A DNA stretch of 64,000 nucleotides from Rhynochetos jubatus (Eukaryota > Chordata > Aves > Eurypygiformes > Rhynochetidae). Both the position numbers and the translations under genes were made by a program. Every line of letters starts with the position of its first letter. Position 1 is the first letter of the stretch. The notes under the pieces are model-generated. The model was not told where the DNA came from. It searched no databases and saw only the letters and a list, made by a program, of their open reading frames with translations. Where the stretch lies: positions 8,618,001-8,682,000 of the forward strand of contig CM050666.1 in NCBI GenBank assembly GCA_027574665.1, written 5' to 3'. This document shows positions 11,431-24,645 of the stretch, piece by piece.

Positions 11431-14400
11431 CTGCGAAGCAGTAGTGAATAAATATGTTAATTTTCTCCTTGCTGCACAACGTGATGAGACAGACAGGAAA
11501 CAAGAACAGTAAAACGGGGAGAGAGCATCACAAAGCACACTGCAGTGGCACGCTTGCTGAACAGAAGCACTGGTGTACTCATGAGTTCACCTATTAGATT
11601 GTGCATTTAATAGTGGGAAAATATTTCTGTAACAAGCTGAAAAGACAGAGTTAGGTACAGTTCGAACTCTTACTACCAAACCAAAATCACTGCAGCCATG
11701 CGACAGTGCTTGGAAGCAGTGCAAAGTCATCACACCACTTCAAATCCGCCCAAAATGTTTTCAGAAGGCATCTTTCCTTGAGCAGTCTTTATGATGTTGA
11801 GGAGCCACAGCCTGTCCTTCCCAATCAGCATAAATACCACATCATGTTGTCCATTTTGACAGGAATACAGTTCTATGCTCCTGCCTGATCTGGATCAAGT
11901 TTGTACCACTGCGGACAGAGTTCAGCTTTGCAGTGATATTTAAGAAACCATGACCTCAGACAGAGAAGTTTTGGGGTTCAAGCTTTTAAGCAGCACAACT
12001 ACTTTCTCTTTTGAGATATACTTACACCTGATCATCACCATGCAAGCCCAATAGGTAGCTGGTGTCATTCCATTATTTTGATGATTAACAAATTTGCAAT
12101 AACAAACACTATTGCCACACAAAATCTGCAACTGCAATTACCCTAAACATGCTGGGCTAGACAAGCTTGTTTAAAACACTAAAGAAGAATGTGTACACAA
12201 ATACATATTTATCTTTTCTTCCTATAAATCACGTTTTGTTTCATCACAGATAGCATTAGACTATTTCACATAACTGACAAAAATGGGAAGTGTAGAGAGA
12301 ACACTTTTATTCTTACCCTTTAGCAAGAAACCCTGAACACAGACCCCTCAAGAGTTTCCAAGAATGTTCTGCTTTCATGGGAAAGCTCTGGTAATCTGCG
12401 TAAGACAGTGCTGGACAAAAGCCACTACTATTTACAAACTAGCAAAGGACCTTCTGTTTTGGCTGGTATCTGGAGTCCATCAACTTCTGTACAGTCTTCC
12501 AGGGTGACCAGCAAAATCTCTTTTGGGGCAAATACAAAGTCTAGCGGAAGCGAACGTATTGTTGGTTAGCCTAACCCTAATAAAGTTACTTTAACCTATA
12601 AGAAGTTACCCCAACCCTAATAAATACTGACTTTCAGCCCCTTTGTAAAAACACCCAGCCAAGCAACATAACACCACCCCCAAAGACGAGAGGGAGAATC
12701 AATCCACTGGACAGTATTACACGCAGGGAGGGAGGAGCACAAACCCAAAGCGTTGAGAGAGATTTCGAGTTTCTAAAGTATTACTGAGGTAAATAAGCAT
12801 GAGTAAATGACATTTTTCTTCACGTAAGCTCCAGAATGAAACGTGTACATCAAGAAAAACTGTAACAGGTATTCCTGGATTGCTCAGTGGCTCTGAATTC
12901 CTAATAGATATTTTGACCTATAGCCTCCGACTTCAACATTTAGATTGGCACCAGATTAGCCAGGCTGCTACTGAAACAAAATAATTAGAGTACATCTCTT
13001 GAAGTGGGTCCAGACATGTCCTCCAGCTACGTGTTTTCACACAGAAACCCAAAACAGGAACAAAAAAAAAAATCAGCCAAACAGCATTTCTTTTCCTAGA
13101 GATGTCTGTGAACAAATGATGCTCCAGCCTAATGAAGTAATGAAATCCCACAAGACTGAAAGCAGCACAAATGGCTCTCCACCAGCAGCATAATTAAACA
13201 GCACCATGACGCTGAATACTGCATAGCCAGGTACCAACATGACCTTAGCATCCAATTTGGGGCAGAGCTGAAAAAATTTTCCTGTTCAACCCACAGGGAT
13301 TTCCTTAGCAAGTAAACGTCAGGAAAGATGCTAGTTTCCGTGCCTCCAAATCTCTTTTTCTAAACCACATTTAGTAACTAAAAGAAAGGAAAGTAAAAGC
13401 TAAACGTGTATTTCATGACACAGAATCCAGCAGTGGTTTTTGCTTATTACCTGTGCACAATTCTACTTTCCACTCAGTTATCAGCATGACTACTGTCACG
13501 GCATTTATAGAGCTAGACAGCATTTGGAGGAGAGAGCTGGCGGGGCTTACAGTAGCTCCTTGTAAAGCGGATATACACAACACAGCGCAGCTCAGTACTC
13601 TCCTACTGAAGCCTGACACAATAGTTTTATTCAAAGTATGCTCATAAGTGACCTAAGAGCAGAAACAGCAGCATTTCTCAGGCCCGAGACAAGCGAGTTT
13701 TACAAAGCAGTGACAAAACCGGCCGGACCCAGTGCTGGGCCTTTGCGTTCCTGAATTTGGGAAGCAGTAACGGGAATAACAGGAAGTAAGGTAGCGTTTC
13801 AACAATCTGATAAACCAGGAATTGATACTTTTGCCCAGGAAGGAACCAAGAGGCGGATTTCTAGATGCCAAGAGCACGCGTAACCTCCAAGCCCCTTTTT
13901 TCAGCACGGTTCAACAGCAGCCAGGTATTTTAACTCCAAATTTCTCTTTTCAAGACACGCTGCCATGGGCGCAGTTTGTCATATGTAATTTTCCATCAAG
14001 TTGTCAGGATCAGACAATGCAAGACAGCCAACGTACCCCGTCAGGCTGCAGCAACAGCCCAAAAGGAACAAGCTTTGACCTGCAGGATCCTTGGAGACTG
14101 GCTTTGCAGAGGGTGCATATCTGCTGCACGCCTACCTTCACCCAGCACTCCTACCGCCAATCCCGGGCTCTTGCTGCCCTGACTGTTTAATTGCTTTGTT
14201 GGGGTTTTTTGAGAACCATCACTGTCAAGCAGGATGAGGTAATAACACAGAAGCATTACAGCAAGGATGATTGTCTGCCAATATTCAGTACATGCACACA
14301 AGGAAGAGAAAGCAGAAGTTCAGAACACTTTGGAAATTGATTCCTAAACAATTTTTGACCTATCAGTTACACTTAACAAGTTTTTCACCATGCTCTGCTA

Positions 14401-14977
14401 TGCTGCAGAGTATTTACAAAGATTTTCTTCTTCTCTTTTTTTTTTTTTTAAATATGACCAACACAAGGCAGGAGATCCATTTGCAATTTTTTCCCAACTT
14501 GCCCTGTTTTCTTGTCTTGGAGACTAGCATAGACACGTTTTCAATGTCTGTGGCTAGTCAGAGAGACACAGCATCAGGCAGCACATGTAAGAACAAGTCT
14601 GCAATGTTAGCACAGCTTCACCTTTATTATTTTCTGACTGCTGCCCCTAATAACGAGTGGAAAGAATCAGGACAATCAAAACCCCCTTGTCAGACACATG
14701 AAAAGGAACATTTGACTCAAGCATTAAGGTAGACATTTCTCATAGCATAAAAGCACTCAATAATGCTAAAGGTGTTATGGTGGAGCAATCAAACTGAGCC
14801 TTTCTGTATTTTGGGAGAGGCAGCATTTGCACTCATGCCTCATTTGTCAGGGGTAGGCACTGAAAGATTTATCATGTGATAAACAGGCTGTTGCCTACAG
14901 GACAATAAAGGGAAGCTTTTTGGAAGCAATTAGCCAGCACGGAGAGCAAGGTCCATTTATTAGGTTTTCAAGCAAAT

Positions 14978-14997
14978 CCCCCCCCCCCCCAAAAAAA
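14978..14997. repeat. C13-A7 tract
   Basis: Thirteen C directly followed by seven A. It is simple low-complexity sequence inside the intron with no neighbouring element recognised. Confidence 0.75.
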
Positions 14998-17893
14998 CCA
15001 ACAAACCAAACATCTTGATTTCAGGAAATCCAGCTCAAGGGAATGTTTCATTTATGTTCCTTAAAAGACCACAGACAGTCTTGAGCAGCTGACAGCACAG
15101 TAATCTTCTCTCCCAACATTTTTGCGGTTTCCTTAATACTGAGGCATTAGCCAGAGAGAAGGAAGCTATTCCAAATGGGAGTCCCCGCAGACCATCTTAT
15201 CTGAGAGACACCTGATCCTCCAGATGCACCCGATCTGGAGGAAGATTTATTAGCACGAACTCCTCACTACAGATATACACTACTGAAAAATTTAGAGAAA
15301 CAAGTTACACGATGAAAGTGTAATTTGCCTTTCTCTGTTTACTTTCCACCTCTGAAGAAAAGCTGTTTAAAGAGGTTTTTTAGCCCAATTACAAATCAAA
15401 AATGCTCAACTGTTTCAGTGCTACAGTCTCAGAGTACCAGATGAAACCTTCAGACTACTTCCCTATGAAAGGTTGTCTGAGTATGCTTAAAATTATTTGC
15501 AATTCTTTATTCCCTGTAAACTATACTGAGGTTTCAACCACAGTGAAAGAAGGAAAATGTTCCAATATACCAACTTATTCAGGCCCTCTGCAAACAATAT
15601 CCTATGAGACTGCAAAAGTTAGTGCTTTAATTGCTGCTCCCTCACCCCACCATGTAATTACATTTCAGTTTATGGACCTTATCATCGTTCTCTCCCCAAA
15701 TAACATTTATTTTTTTTACATTATTCCCCTACATGCCCCACAACTAAAAGAATTAGTTTGCACTATTTCTGAAAACACACCTGCCAACAGAACACAAAAG
15801 GAATATTCACACATTTGAAGCAGCTTCTGTATTTTTCTGTCCCTCGTCCTTCCATTTGTCTTGAGGGATGGGAGAGCAAACATGCAAATATCCAACAGTT
15901 GGACTTACTGGATGCACGTACAGATGGTACAAGTGGATCCCTTAGAGTGCACAGTGCTCAGACACCAGAGGAGGTAAGGCAGTACTGAGATTTCGGCTGC
16001 AGTGGGCTACCATGGTCAAATGCAGTCATCTTAACCAGAACTTAGAATTTTGCCTTCCATTTTGCTACTGAAGTTGGTTTTCTCTTGCCCCACTCCCCTT
16101 TTTTAAAAATTAAAGTACATTACACAAGCTGACCGGGCTAAAAATTGTTGAAACTATGTCATAAAACAAAAACCAGATGAGAAGGAATGCAGGAGAATAA
16201 AAGCATTCTGACATTTCTGAGAGCTTATTTTTGAACTATGGACTGTAAGAATTAATCAGCCCAAGCAGGTTGAAGCTATTACCTTTCTATTAAATGCTCA
16301 GTAAGAACTGTCCCTGTAGGTTTTCAAAACAACAGCTCAAATTTCCCCCCTTCAATTCTAAGCTTAACGTTTCACCTTTCCAAAGTGCCCTCAACTCTGG
16401 ACAAAATCCATTCCTGCTCTATTACCTAATTCCCTTGCATTCCCTGCAAAGTTTTGAACAACACCATCTCGGGGTACCTGGCACCACCACAAGCACTGGC
16501 CCATCGCTGGTGCTAGGAAGCGGGAGCAGCAGTTAATCACTGACGGGAAAGATCTGGCCTTGCCGAGTACTAGAAAGCACAAGGCAAACGGGTGGACTAC
16601 AAATTAAACAACTCGTATACAGATTGATTTCACAGTTTGTTATCATAATACATCCTTTTCAATGAATGAGACACCTAAATCTCTCCAATCTTTTAGTATT
16701 TCAAAGATAAAAATAAAAGGTGTCTGAAGAAAGCAAAAAGCAAAGTGTAACACAAGCACACCCCGCCCTAATGTGCTTTACCGAGCTCTCCTGAGCCCCT
16801 TGCAAACAGGCTCCCTTCACCGCACGGCAGCGTTCCAGCCGACAGCCAAGCAGCAGTAGTCTCTCCCCAAGGTGACTTTCACTGTTTTAGCATGATAGGT
16901 ATTTGGCTTCCAGAGAGATTATGAAGTTGAAATGAAGTATTATCTGCTACATCTTTTGTGCAGTGAATGTTATGTAGGGACTTAGTAGCGTACTAAGAAT
17001 AACAGTTTGTGGAAAATTACTCAGAGATATCTCATTTTGAAAAGACAGATGTTCTCTATTTAAAATATGTCAAATATTAAATTCTATTATGCCTTCTTCC
17101 TGCTTCACTGCTACAGGCATCTTCAAAGATGTGGGGAAGAGCACAGCAAAACTGTCAACGCTTCTAGATTCAGGTTGTTTACTTAATACACTATTGAAGA
17201 GAATAACCTTTATAAATTATGGTTTTGAAACAACAGGGGAAGGAAGAATAAAGGAACAGGAGCATTCATGTTTACAGCCTCTGCTATGCTTTGTTTCAAG
17301 AGGAGGAATATCAGAGGCATCGTTCTCCAGAAGCTAAAGATTCATACAATTCAGCAAAAAGAAATGGCAATGCTCTTTTGAAGAATCCAAAAAATGCGTA
17401 CTAAATGGCATTAAGTTGGCTAATCCCACATAAGCTATCCAGCAAAGAAAGCATACACTGGGCAAGCATCTCCTGGCTTTTAAAAACCCCTGGCCTGTGT
17501 TTACTCTGTCAGAGAAAGCATCCTGTGCTGCCTCTTTCTTTGCAAGACAAACATGCAGGAGATCATAACGGGCACTGTCCAGTAGAGCTTTCTGGTTACA
17601 GAGGTAAAAACAGGTTCTGAACCCTTCCTCAGCGCAGCCTAGAGCAAGCCCAGCAATGTAGAGCATAAACACCTCCATGTGTATGTGGTGCTAACTACCT
17701 CGACTCACCTGACTGCTCAAAGCAGAAAAACCCAGAGCTGAGCATTAACCCAGCCCCTCTACCATTGAGTGATCACAGTGTGACCATCTCAGCTTTAAAC
17801 CTTACCCTGATGAAGTAACACATTAGATACTACTGAAAACAGAGGTGAAATTCCCACTGTAGGAAACGTTGGTCCTTTACAACACTAAGTACC

Positions 17894-17914
17894 TTTTTTT
17901 TTTTAGGGGGGGGG
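17894..17914. repeat. T11-A-G9 low-complexity tract
   Basis: Eleven T, one A and nine G, followed by a G/T-rich stretch (TGTTGGGTGG) to about 17985. It is low-complexity sequence. The open frame that runs through it is a composition artefact. Confidence 0.7.
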
Positions 17915-19550
17915 TGTTGGGTGGAGCGTGTATGTGTGAAATGTTGCTGGTTTTTTTGGCAGGGTGGTGGTTGTTCTTTTTATTTCACTCCGCCCTTTTT
18001 TTAAATCTGGGAGGCAACAGGCAGAGACACAGAACAGCAGTTTCAGGGTCAGCAAAGCTCCTGCACACTGCACACCCAGCAGACATACGTTTGCGTGTCT
18101 CATCCCACAGAAATGCTTTCCTCCACCCTCCTCATCTGAGCAGCAAGGTCAGAATTTTGGCACTGTACAGAGGTATCCGCAAACTTAGTTTTCTCTGTAA
18201 GGCGCTCACACGTGACAGCCTGACCTACGAAAGCACTGTGATGATATCTATTAGAAGTGATAGTAAATCGATGCCAATTAACTCCAGGACACTTAACTGA
18301 TTCTATTAAACCCCAGTGACAAGAGCTTTCATCTTCACACTCCCTACCAAAACAAAAAGCAAATTAAGACCAATGTGATTAAGAAAAATAATCTGACCTC
18401 AGATTCATATCTAAGAGCTGTTAAATCTATGTCATATTATCACAACGAGAAGTCTAAACACAACCATTTCAGAGACACCCACCGCCTCAGCAAAGTCACA
18501 GCTCTTGTGACAGTTCGGGCTAAGCCAAACCCATCCGTGTTTTGACATTTCAGAACCACTTTTGTCAACAACTGTAGGTTTTTCAAATTAGTTTTTAAAG
18601 AGTTGGGATTTTTAGCCATGAAATACTAGGACACACCTCCAAACAGTACGGAAGTTGAAGTCAGCGGCATTATTTGAAACAACATAAATGCAGAGCAAGA
18701 CAGATCTGCACCCTCCCCTCATTCTGGACATGCTTCGGTGTCTGGTATGAGCTACAGTAACAGGAGAACACCTAGTTCCTAGAAATGGAAAGGTAGCTCT
18801 AGGGTTGCTGTTTTGCCAATTTTCTTTTCCCATATACAAATACAATGCCTGTTTGGAACTGCCATTCTCCTTTTCTGCAGGAAGAAAATCAGGAGAAAAT
18901 CACCCCTTTCACACTATGACAAACACGCAGCTTTATCAGTGGCATGACTATTTCAGACAAACTATTTCATTCCATGTGGTCCTGTTATCTAGGGACCACT
19001 GCAAGGCCTCTCCTCTATTTTTACAGTGGTAGCTATCACTTCATTCCCTTGCATAGCTGCACTTAGAGTCTCCTAAAACTATGCACTGCTATTACTGCAT
19101 ATAAAAAGATGTCCATCACCACTGTAGTTCTATCACTTCCTTCCTGTAAATAAGAGTTGTTGCTGCCCTAGAAAGAAAACAGCATTTCTTTTAAGTAAGT
19201 CACAGATTAAATACATTAGATTATTTGAAGATCTAATAAAAATCTAGGGTTTTTTGGTTGCCTGTTTTAAGACCTTCATCTCCTTCCAACAATGAGAAAA
19301 TAGATCAGTTATATCATCTTCTAACTAATCGCAACAAACATTAAACCAGATACTCAGTTTATAGCAATGTGAACAGGCCCACTGACCTCAGGAAATCAAC
19401 ATCCATTTACTCGAACCTGAGGATGTGATGTCCTGAACAGGTATCTTGGGGGACTGCAATTCTGAAACACCAGTAAAAATAAACACTGACTTATGCAGAG
19501 ACCTGTGTTAAATTCTTTTTATCCCAGAAAGCAGTTGGACAGTTTTGTGG

Positions 19551-19571
19551 TTTTTTTTTTTTTTTTTTTTT
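19551..19571. repeat. T21 homopolymer
   Basis: An uninterrupted run of 21 T in the ARVCF intron, read on the minus (sense) strand as A21. No target-site duplication or retroposed body was recognised next to it. Confidence 0.8.
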
Positions 19572-19888
19572 AAATCAGTGCTGTTCAGAAGTTTTTGAAA
19601 CAGGAATCACCCTTAACCTTTCACAGGACCAAAACCTACAAAAGATGCCAGCTCAACTTCCAAGACACAAATGTCAAGGTGTATTGGTGTTCCAGTGGTA
19701 CCCAAATGCATGCGAGGCAGCCATGAATATATAGCACCTTCTCAGCAGAGACTGCAACAAGGGAACTAAGAGACATATGCAACACCTGTAATCCAGCAGA
19801 ACCTGAGGTATAGGGCACTTGAACACACCCAGCTTTCCCCATGCACAAGGAATAAAATTCCATTGACAAGACTGTTGCAGAATTTAAG

Positions 19889-19926
19889 TGGTATGGTGTT
19901 ATTTAAATGGTATGGTGTTATTTAAA
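19889..19926. repeat. 19-bp tandem duplication
   Basis: Two perfect adjacent copies of TGGTATGGTGTTATTTAAA lie at 19889-19907 and 19908-19926, inside the intron between the first two coding exons seen here. It is a simple local duplication with no coding role. Confidence 0.85.
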
Positions 19927-20420
19927 TAGGCTGTTTCTTGTTCTGAAGGACACATGCATAATCACATATTATTACAGAGCATGATTATTTTAAAGACATC
20001 TTTCCAAGAACATTTTCCTCAGCTGCAAAAGTAATTTGTTCCAAGCCCTATCAACTCATCTCAATTCTCATACCACCATATGTGTTAGCAGGGCAATGCT
20101 GTGAACTGTACCAATAAAATAAAGTGAATCTTAAAAGAATAAACAATCTGGGAAGGGGTTCTAGTGGTTTTTTGTTTGGTTAACCTGGATAATTTCTACT
20201 TCAGTTCACAGCTCCATGAACAGCTGTATCAGCACAGCTGATAGGGAGCAAACCAGACAGACAGAAAACTGAAAGTGCTCCGAACTCAGCTTTGCTGGCA
20301 AACAGAATATTAGTATCACTGAGGATCACAGTAGCATGATTGTCCTCACTCATGCTACTCCCTGCTCTTTTTACGTGGGTGGTATTTTGGCATTTTCCTC
20401 ATTGGTTATTAACCTCTCAC

Positions 20421-20579
20421 CTTGGTTTCAGTTCTCCTCGTGGTTCCATCTTCAGAAGTGACAATAGACACATGGGAAGTGGGAGTGCCTGGGTCTTCTT
20501 CCACAGTAACTGTCTCTTCCACCATTTCTTGAGGCTCTTGCATCATTGCTATTGATGTCTGGTTACTGGGGCTTTGTTC
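20421..20579 (-). CDS. ARVCF: ARVCF coding exon: acidic N-terminal segment
   Basis: Exon of 159 bp, exactly 53 codons, phase 0 on both sides. The acceptor is a pyrimidine-rich tract ending gcttcttcag; the donor is CCAAG|gtgaga. It begins EQSPSNQTS and then carries the characteristic run VEETVTVEEDPGTPTSHV, continuing SIVTSEDGTTRRTETK. The last residues join directly to VTKMVKTV of the next exon and rebuild the conserved block TTRRTETKVTKMVKTVTTRT. The segment VEEDPGTPTSHVSIV is nearly identical to what I recall of human ARVCF and clearly different from p120, which has TEEDPEGAMSVVSVE. This settles the paralogue. The conserved frame is open without interruption, so this is a functional exon. 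The first coding exon, which should encode the N-terminal coiled coil, must lie upstream at higher coordinates and was not found in the window. Confidence 0.95.
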
Positions 20580-23500
20580 CTGAAGAAGCAGGTGAAAAAA
20601 ATAAAAATATAACTTCTCACTTTACCATCATGGTATAACTATTCTAATGATTTCAGCTTTCTCAACTGAAAAAGCACATTTTACCCAACAACTTGCAAGT
20701 AGAGATTCAGATAAAGTAGTATTTACTGTCTCAAAAAAGCATGCTGCAACTATGCTGGTACGGCTGCACTCAGCTCAGTAAATGGAAATCACGTGGAGCA
20801 TCTATCAAGGACTTCATATTTATAGGCAGCCTACTACAGACTAACAGATTGCTACCTTATATTGAAACATGTTTTAAGCTGTCTCTTGAATTCTCAGCGT
20901 AGGAGGAGTGAAATTTTCTGTTTTGCAGTGAACAGGACCACTGGATTTCGGGGAAGTTAATCTTACACACCATTATCAAACGGAAATAAACTTTTAAGAT
21001 ACACTCAGTTGCAGACTATAAAAGGCTGTAAACATCAATACCTACTACTAACCTATCTCAAACTGTCCAAAACAACAATCACCTCGAGCTATCCATTTTA
21101 TCAAATTATCAGCTAAATTACGTGAAATGCTACCCTTCTGCCATCTTCACTAAGCCTGTGAGATCTAATTGGCTATAAGCTTATTTAAAATTTGTAACAG
21201 ATAGACAACATAAAGAAACACTAAACAGAAAGTAAGCTGACCAAAGGCCTGTTCTTGCAGGGCTACTGCCCAAAGCGAACGCTGCTGCTTCTCGCCAGCA
21301 CTGATGTCTGAACCTCCCTTTTTCTTAAGCACTCGTGTGTCTCAGCACAGAAATCAGAGAAGCTCCCCTTTGGTAGATGAATATATTCCAGAAGTTTCAC
21401 AGCAAGTGGCCAATAAAGAACCGGCTTACACACTGAGAACTAAGACTTTTACCCAGCATTATGGATCCTCAACTACCTGAAACGAAATAACAGACTGTTC
21501 ATTTTGTTATATGCCCTGAAGGTATAGGGCTACACAGGCCTCAAAGTCAAAGCAAGGCTTCTATTTGCACATCTTGTCTAACAGGCACACAAAGAACACC
21601 CTTTATTAAGGAATTTTTATGTATATACACACACAGAGGTTTTTTCATTTCAAAAAACCCACCCCAAACCCGAAAGAGGAACAGAATGGCCCTAAACTGC
21701 AAAGTGAACACACTTTCCCTAAAGAAAAGAGTGTAAGCGAATCCTGAATACCTTGTCACATCACAGGAAAACAAAATGATTGGAATGAAACTGTTGCCAT
21801 GAACGTGCTGCGTGTAATTATGTAAAGGTTTAAGTGTTCTCCACCTGGGAGCAGCCAGGGAACTACAGCGTTTTATTCTGTAACATTTCATTTAGAAAAA
21901 CTGCATTTTATCCCAGTGAAGAACTTTGGATTGCTCCCTTTCCTGTGCCAAGTTTTGTGCAAGCCATGAAGGACTGTATCCTTCCGAGTGACTTTGTGCT
22001 ACTGAGGTCTCGTTAAGCTCAACGAGGAAAGTGTCATTTAATCCTTGCATGACCTGTAGTTGTCTTTGGAACAAGCCGACATGCCCCTGCTCAGTTTCCT
22101 TTATTTAGAGCTGTATTCTGGCATTTGGGAACTTCAGTAAGGAAGCCACTTTCACTTTCAGGTGAGCACCAGCATTGACCAAGACCACGACAACAAGCCT
22201 CAGGCAATCATCTCAGCCAAAACGCAACACGGACAGCCTTCAAAGGTAACACATGCTGGACCACCGGAGGTGATACAAACAGGCACTACTTCCATTTCTA
22301 CTGAAAGCACACAATAAATCTGGCCACAGAATCAATGAGAATAAGGCTTCTGAAATCCTAGAGAAAAATCACACCTTCCAGTCTGCAGTACTCAATCATT
22401 ACGGCCAATAACTTAGAATACACACTGCATCCTTCAGTTCAGGAGGGTTCAGCTGTCAGATGGTGTCTTCTGCCCACAGCTTCCGAAGGGAAACTGCCTC
22501 CTGGGACAAACACATTAATCCCTTTCACAGACTTCCCAAAGATACTACGTTCTAACTGCAACTCCCTTTTCCCCATCCCACAGCAAAGCGTCCCTTTAAA
22601 CAGAAGAATTTACACACTACGGCAATACAGTAAAGGCTCAGAACTCGTATTCGTCTTCATGCAACCCCAGCCTTGCCCACAAAGAAACCAGACACATGCA
22701 GAGATTTTCTCCATTAGACCTTGTCCCTGTAAACCTCCTCGTTTCCAAGGCATCTAATGCCAGAACAGCTTCAAGGTAAGACCTTCTCACACCTCTCACA
22801 CACACATGTACATACAGACATCTCATCCAGCAGCCTCATTTCTCACTGCATCTTGAGGTGACTGCATGAATTAACATCTCTCCATTCCCCTCTGGATTCT
22901 CCAGAGGCAAACTCTGCTTTGTGATAATAAACCTGAGGAGATAGAAGGTGGAAAGAAATATTTTGCTCTTCGAGCTTTTGCAAAACTTTTTCTTTATGAA
23001 GAAAATAAATTCTCCCTTTGTGTTCAAGACTGCCTGTGGGCAAAGGAAACCTTTAAAGCTGGGCACTTACACATGAGCAAATTACAAGAGAGAGCATATT
23101 GACTTTAAATGAGCACTGCACTAGTTTTTATCCCCTGGCTGCTTCTAAAATGAAAATTCAGGGAGATATGGTACAGATCTGCATTCCTAGAACACAATTG
23201 TTAGCCAGAGACTGTCCTGAGCATCAGAAAGAACAAAAGCTTTAAGTTCAAGGTAGCTATCCCAACACGGACAACTAACCAGACTGCATCTTCTTGTGTC
23301 TTCCCTGTAATGGGAGCTACTGAGGACAGCATGGGGGCAGCGAGCAAAGCGGACAGCACGTCACCCAGCTTGCTGTGCCCTGAACTAGCTTAAGGAGGTG
23401 GCTCTCTGATCTCCCAAACCAGTACTTTCTCCACATGGCTAACCTAGAGTCGACAGAAGCTAACATTAATGTAGAAAAGAGGCAAAGATTTTGGTATCTT

Positions 23501-23799
23501 AGTTTCCATCATTAAGGATTTTGGGTCATTACAAGTCACAGAAACTGGGACATATTAGTCCTTCCAACCACCCTCCTCTATGCTCAGCTATATCAGTATT
23601 TAGGATGTTCTTTGAGTAAACACATCTCAGATTCCAAACATTTGGCAGGTAAGCCTAATGACTGAAAGTAAAACACATGTCACCAGATAGAGCTGGAATG
23701 TGAAAACCCTAATGAATAACTGCACCAGTAATCCCCTGCCTGCTAGAAGCAGGTAATTCCAGTTTAGAAGAACACACACGCCTACGTTTACTTTGCTGG

Positions 23800-24645
23800 G
23801 GGCTTTCACTGCAGCAGCGGACAGTGCCCCTTTTCCTGCCACACCGGACAAGACTCTGTGGTGCTGCCTATACTGCCAAACAAGAGAGCCTTCCCCAGCA
23901 CAAGAGGCATCTGTCCTGCCACAGCAATCGCTGCCGTCAGCTGAGCATCTGGGAAGACAAAATCCAAAGGGAACTCTTTTCCAGGCCCCTTCAGTGGGAG
24001 ACTGTCAGGATCCCTGATAGTTCCTGCAGGTTGGCTCCCTCCGCCTTCCAGGACCCTCCCCCCTCTGAATCACTCGAGGCACAACAGCTGAACACAGAAA
24101 TCGTGTCACAGGGCATCAAGGGCCAGCAGCTCCCTGAGGGACACGGTGCCAAGAGGGATCCTTGGGATGGCTGGGCAGGGGCCCACTTCCACACCACCCG
24201 AGCGATGTGACCAGGGCAGACCCAAAACAGCAGTCAGGCCCAACCAAGAGGAAATACCATGGTGATGAGAGAGTCTCAAGGTCAACCTGGGAAGGGAATC
24301 TGCAGGCCAGGATCAGGTCCAGTGATAGCCAGGCAGGCCCACAGTAATGAGGCAGGTCTGAGGTCAGGCTGGGAAGTCAGCCTGCACTCAGGGTCTAGAT
24401 CGATGAGGCCCATGGCCAGGCACAGGCATGGCTGCAGCTCAGCTGGAGACCAGCACTCCTCCAGCACAGCCAAAAGCATGGGCTGAGCTTAAATAGAGCT
24501 CCCAGGTCTCTGGGCAGAAACCCCACGTGAAGCGGGTCAGGGCCACCGAGGTCTGTCAGTGCCCTCAGGAACCTGAGGGATCCCACAGCTCCTCCAATAT
24601 GGCAGCAGGAGTTCCCTTTCAATAAACAGTCCCCCCCCCCCCCCC
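23800..24645 (+). repeat. GC-rich interspersed repeat, possibly a degenerate solo LTR
   Basis: This block is visibly richer in G and C than the AT-rich intron around it. Between about 24190 and 24440 it holds degenerate tandem units beginning AGGTCAACCTGGGAAG (24275) and AGGTCAGGCTGGGAAG (24360). These are followed by a TATA-like CTTAAATAG at 24488-24496, a polyadenylation-type AATAAA at 24621-24626 and then a run of 15 C at 24631-24645. The order (repeated upstream part, TATA box, poly-A signal about 130 bp further) is that of a retroviral long terminal repeat in plus orientation, antisense to ARVCF. No target-site duplication or internal viral coding sequence was identified, and I cannot name the family. 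A non-LTR repeat or a simple minisatellite is also possible. The left border is uncertain. Confidence 0.35.

Larger units (their letters stand above)
11431..20420 (-). other. ARVCF intron, 8990 bp, phase 0
   Basis: Complete intron between the acidic N-terminal exon (donor gtgaga) and the tyrosine-rich exon (acceptor cgcag). It contains telomere-like CCTAACCCTAA motifs near 12570, homopolymer tracts (T14 at 14436-14449, C13A7 at 14978-14997, T11 then G9 at 17894-17914, T21 at 19551-19571) and a two-copy 19-bp tandem repeat at 19889-19926. No additional exon with protein similarity was seen. Confidence 0.85.

Noticed and set aside
2008-20579. Assignment to CTNND1 (p120), CTNND2, PKP4 or a plakophilin instead of ARVCF
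   Set aside because: VEEDPGTPTSHVSIV, RQVPLGPDGLP, RFQPEPYGLEDD and EVRELITG fit ARVCF clearly better than the paralogue sequences I recall.
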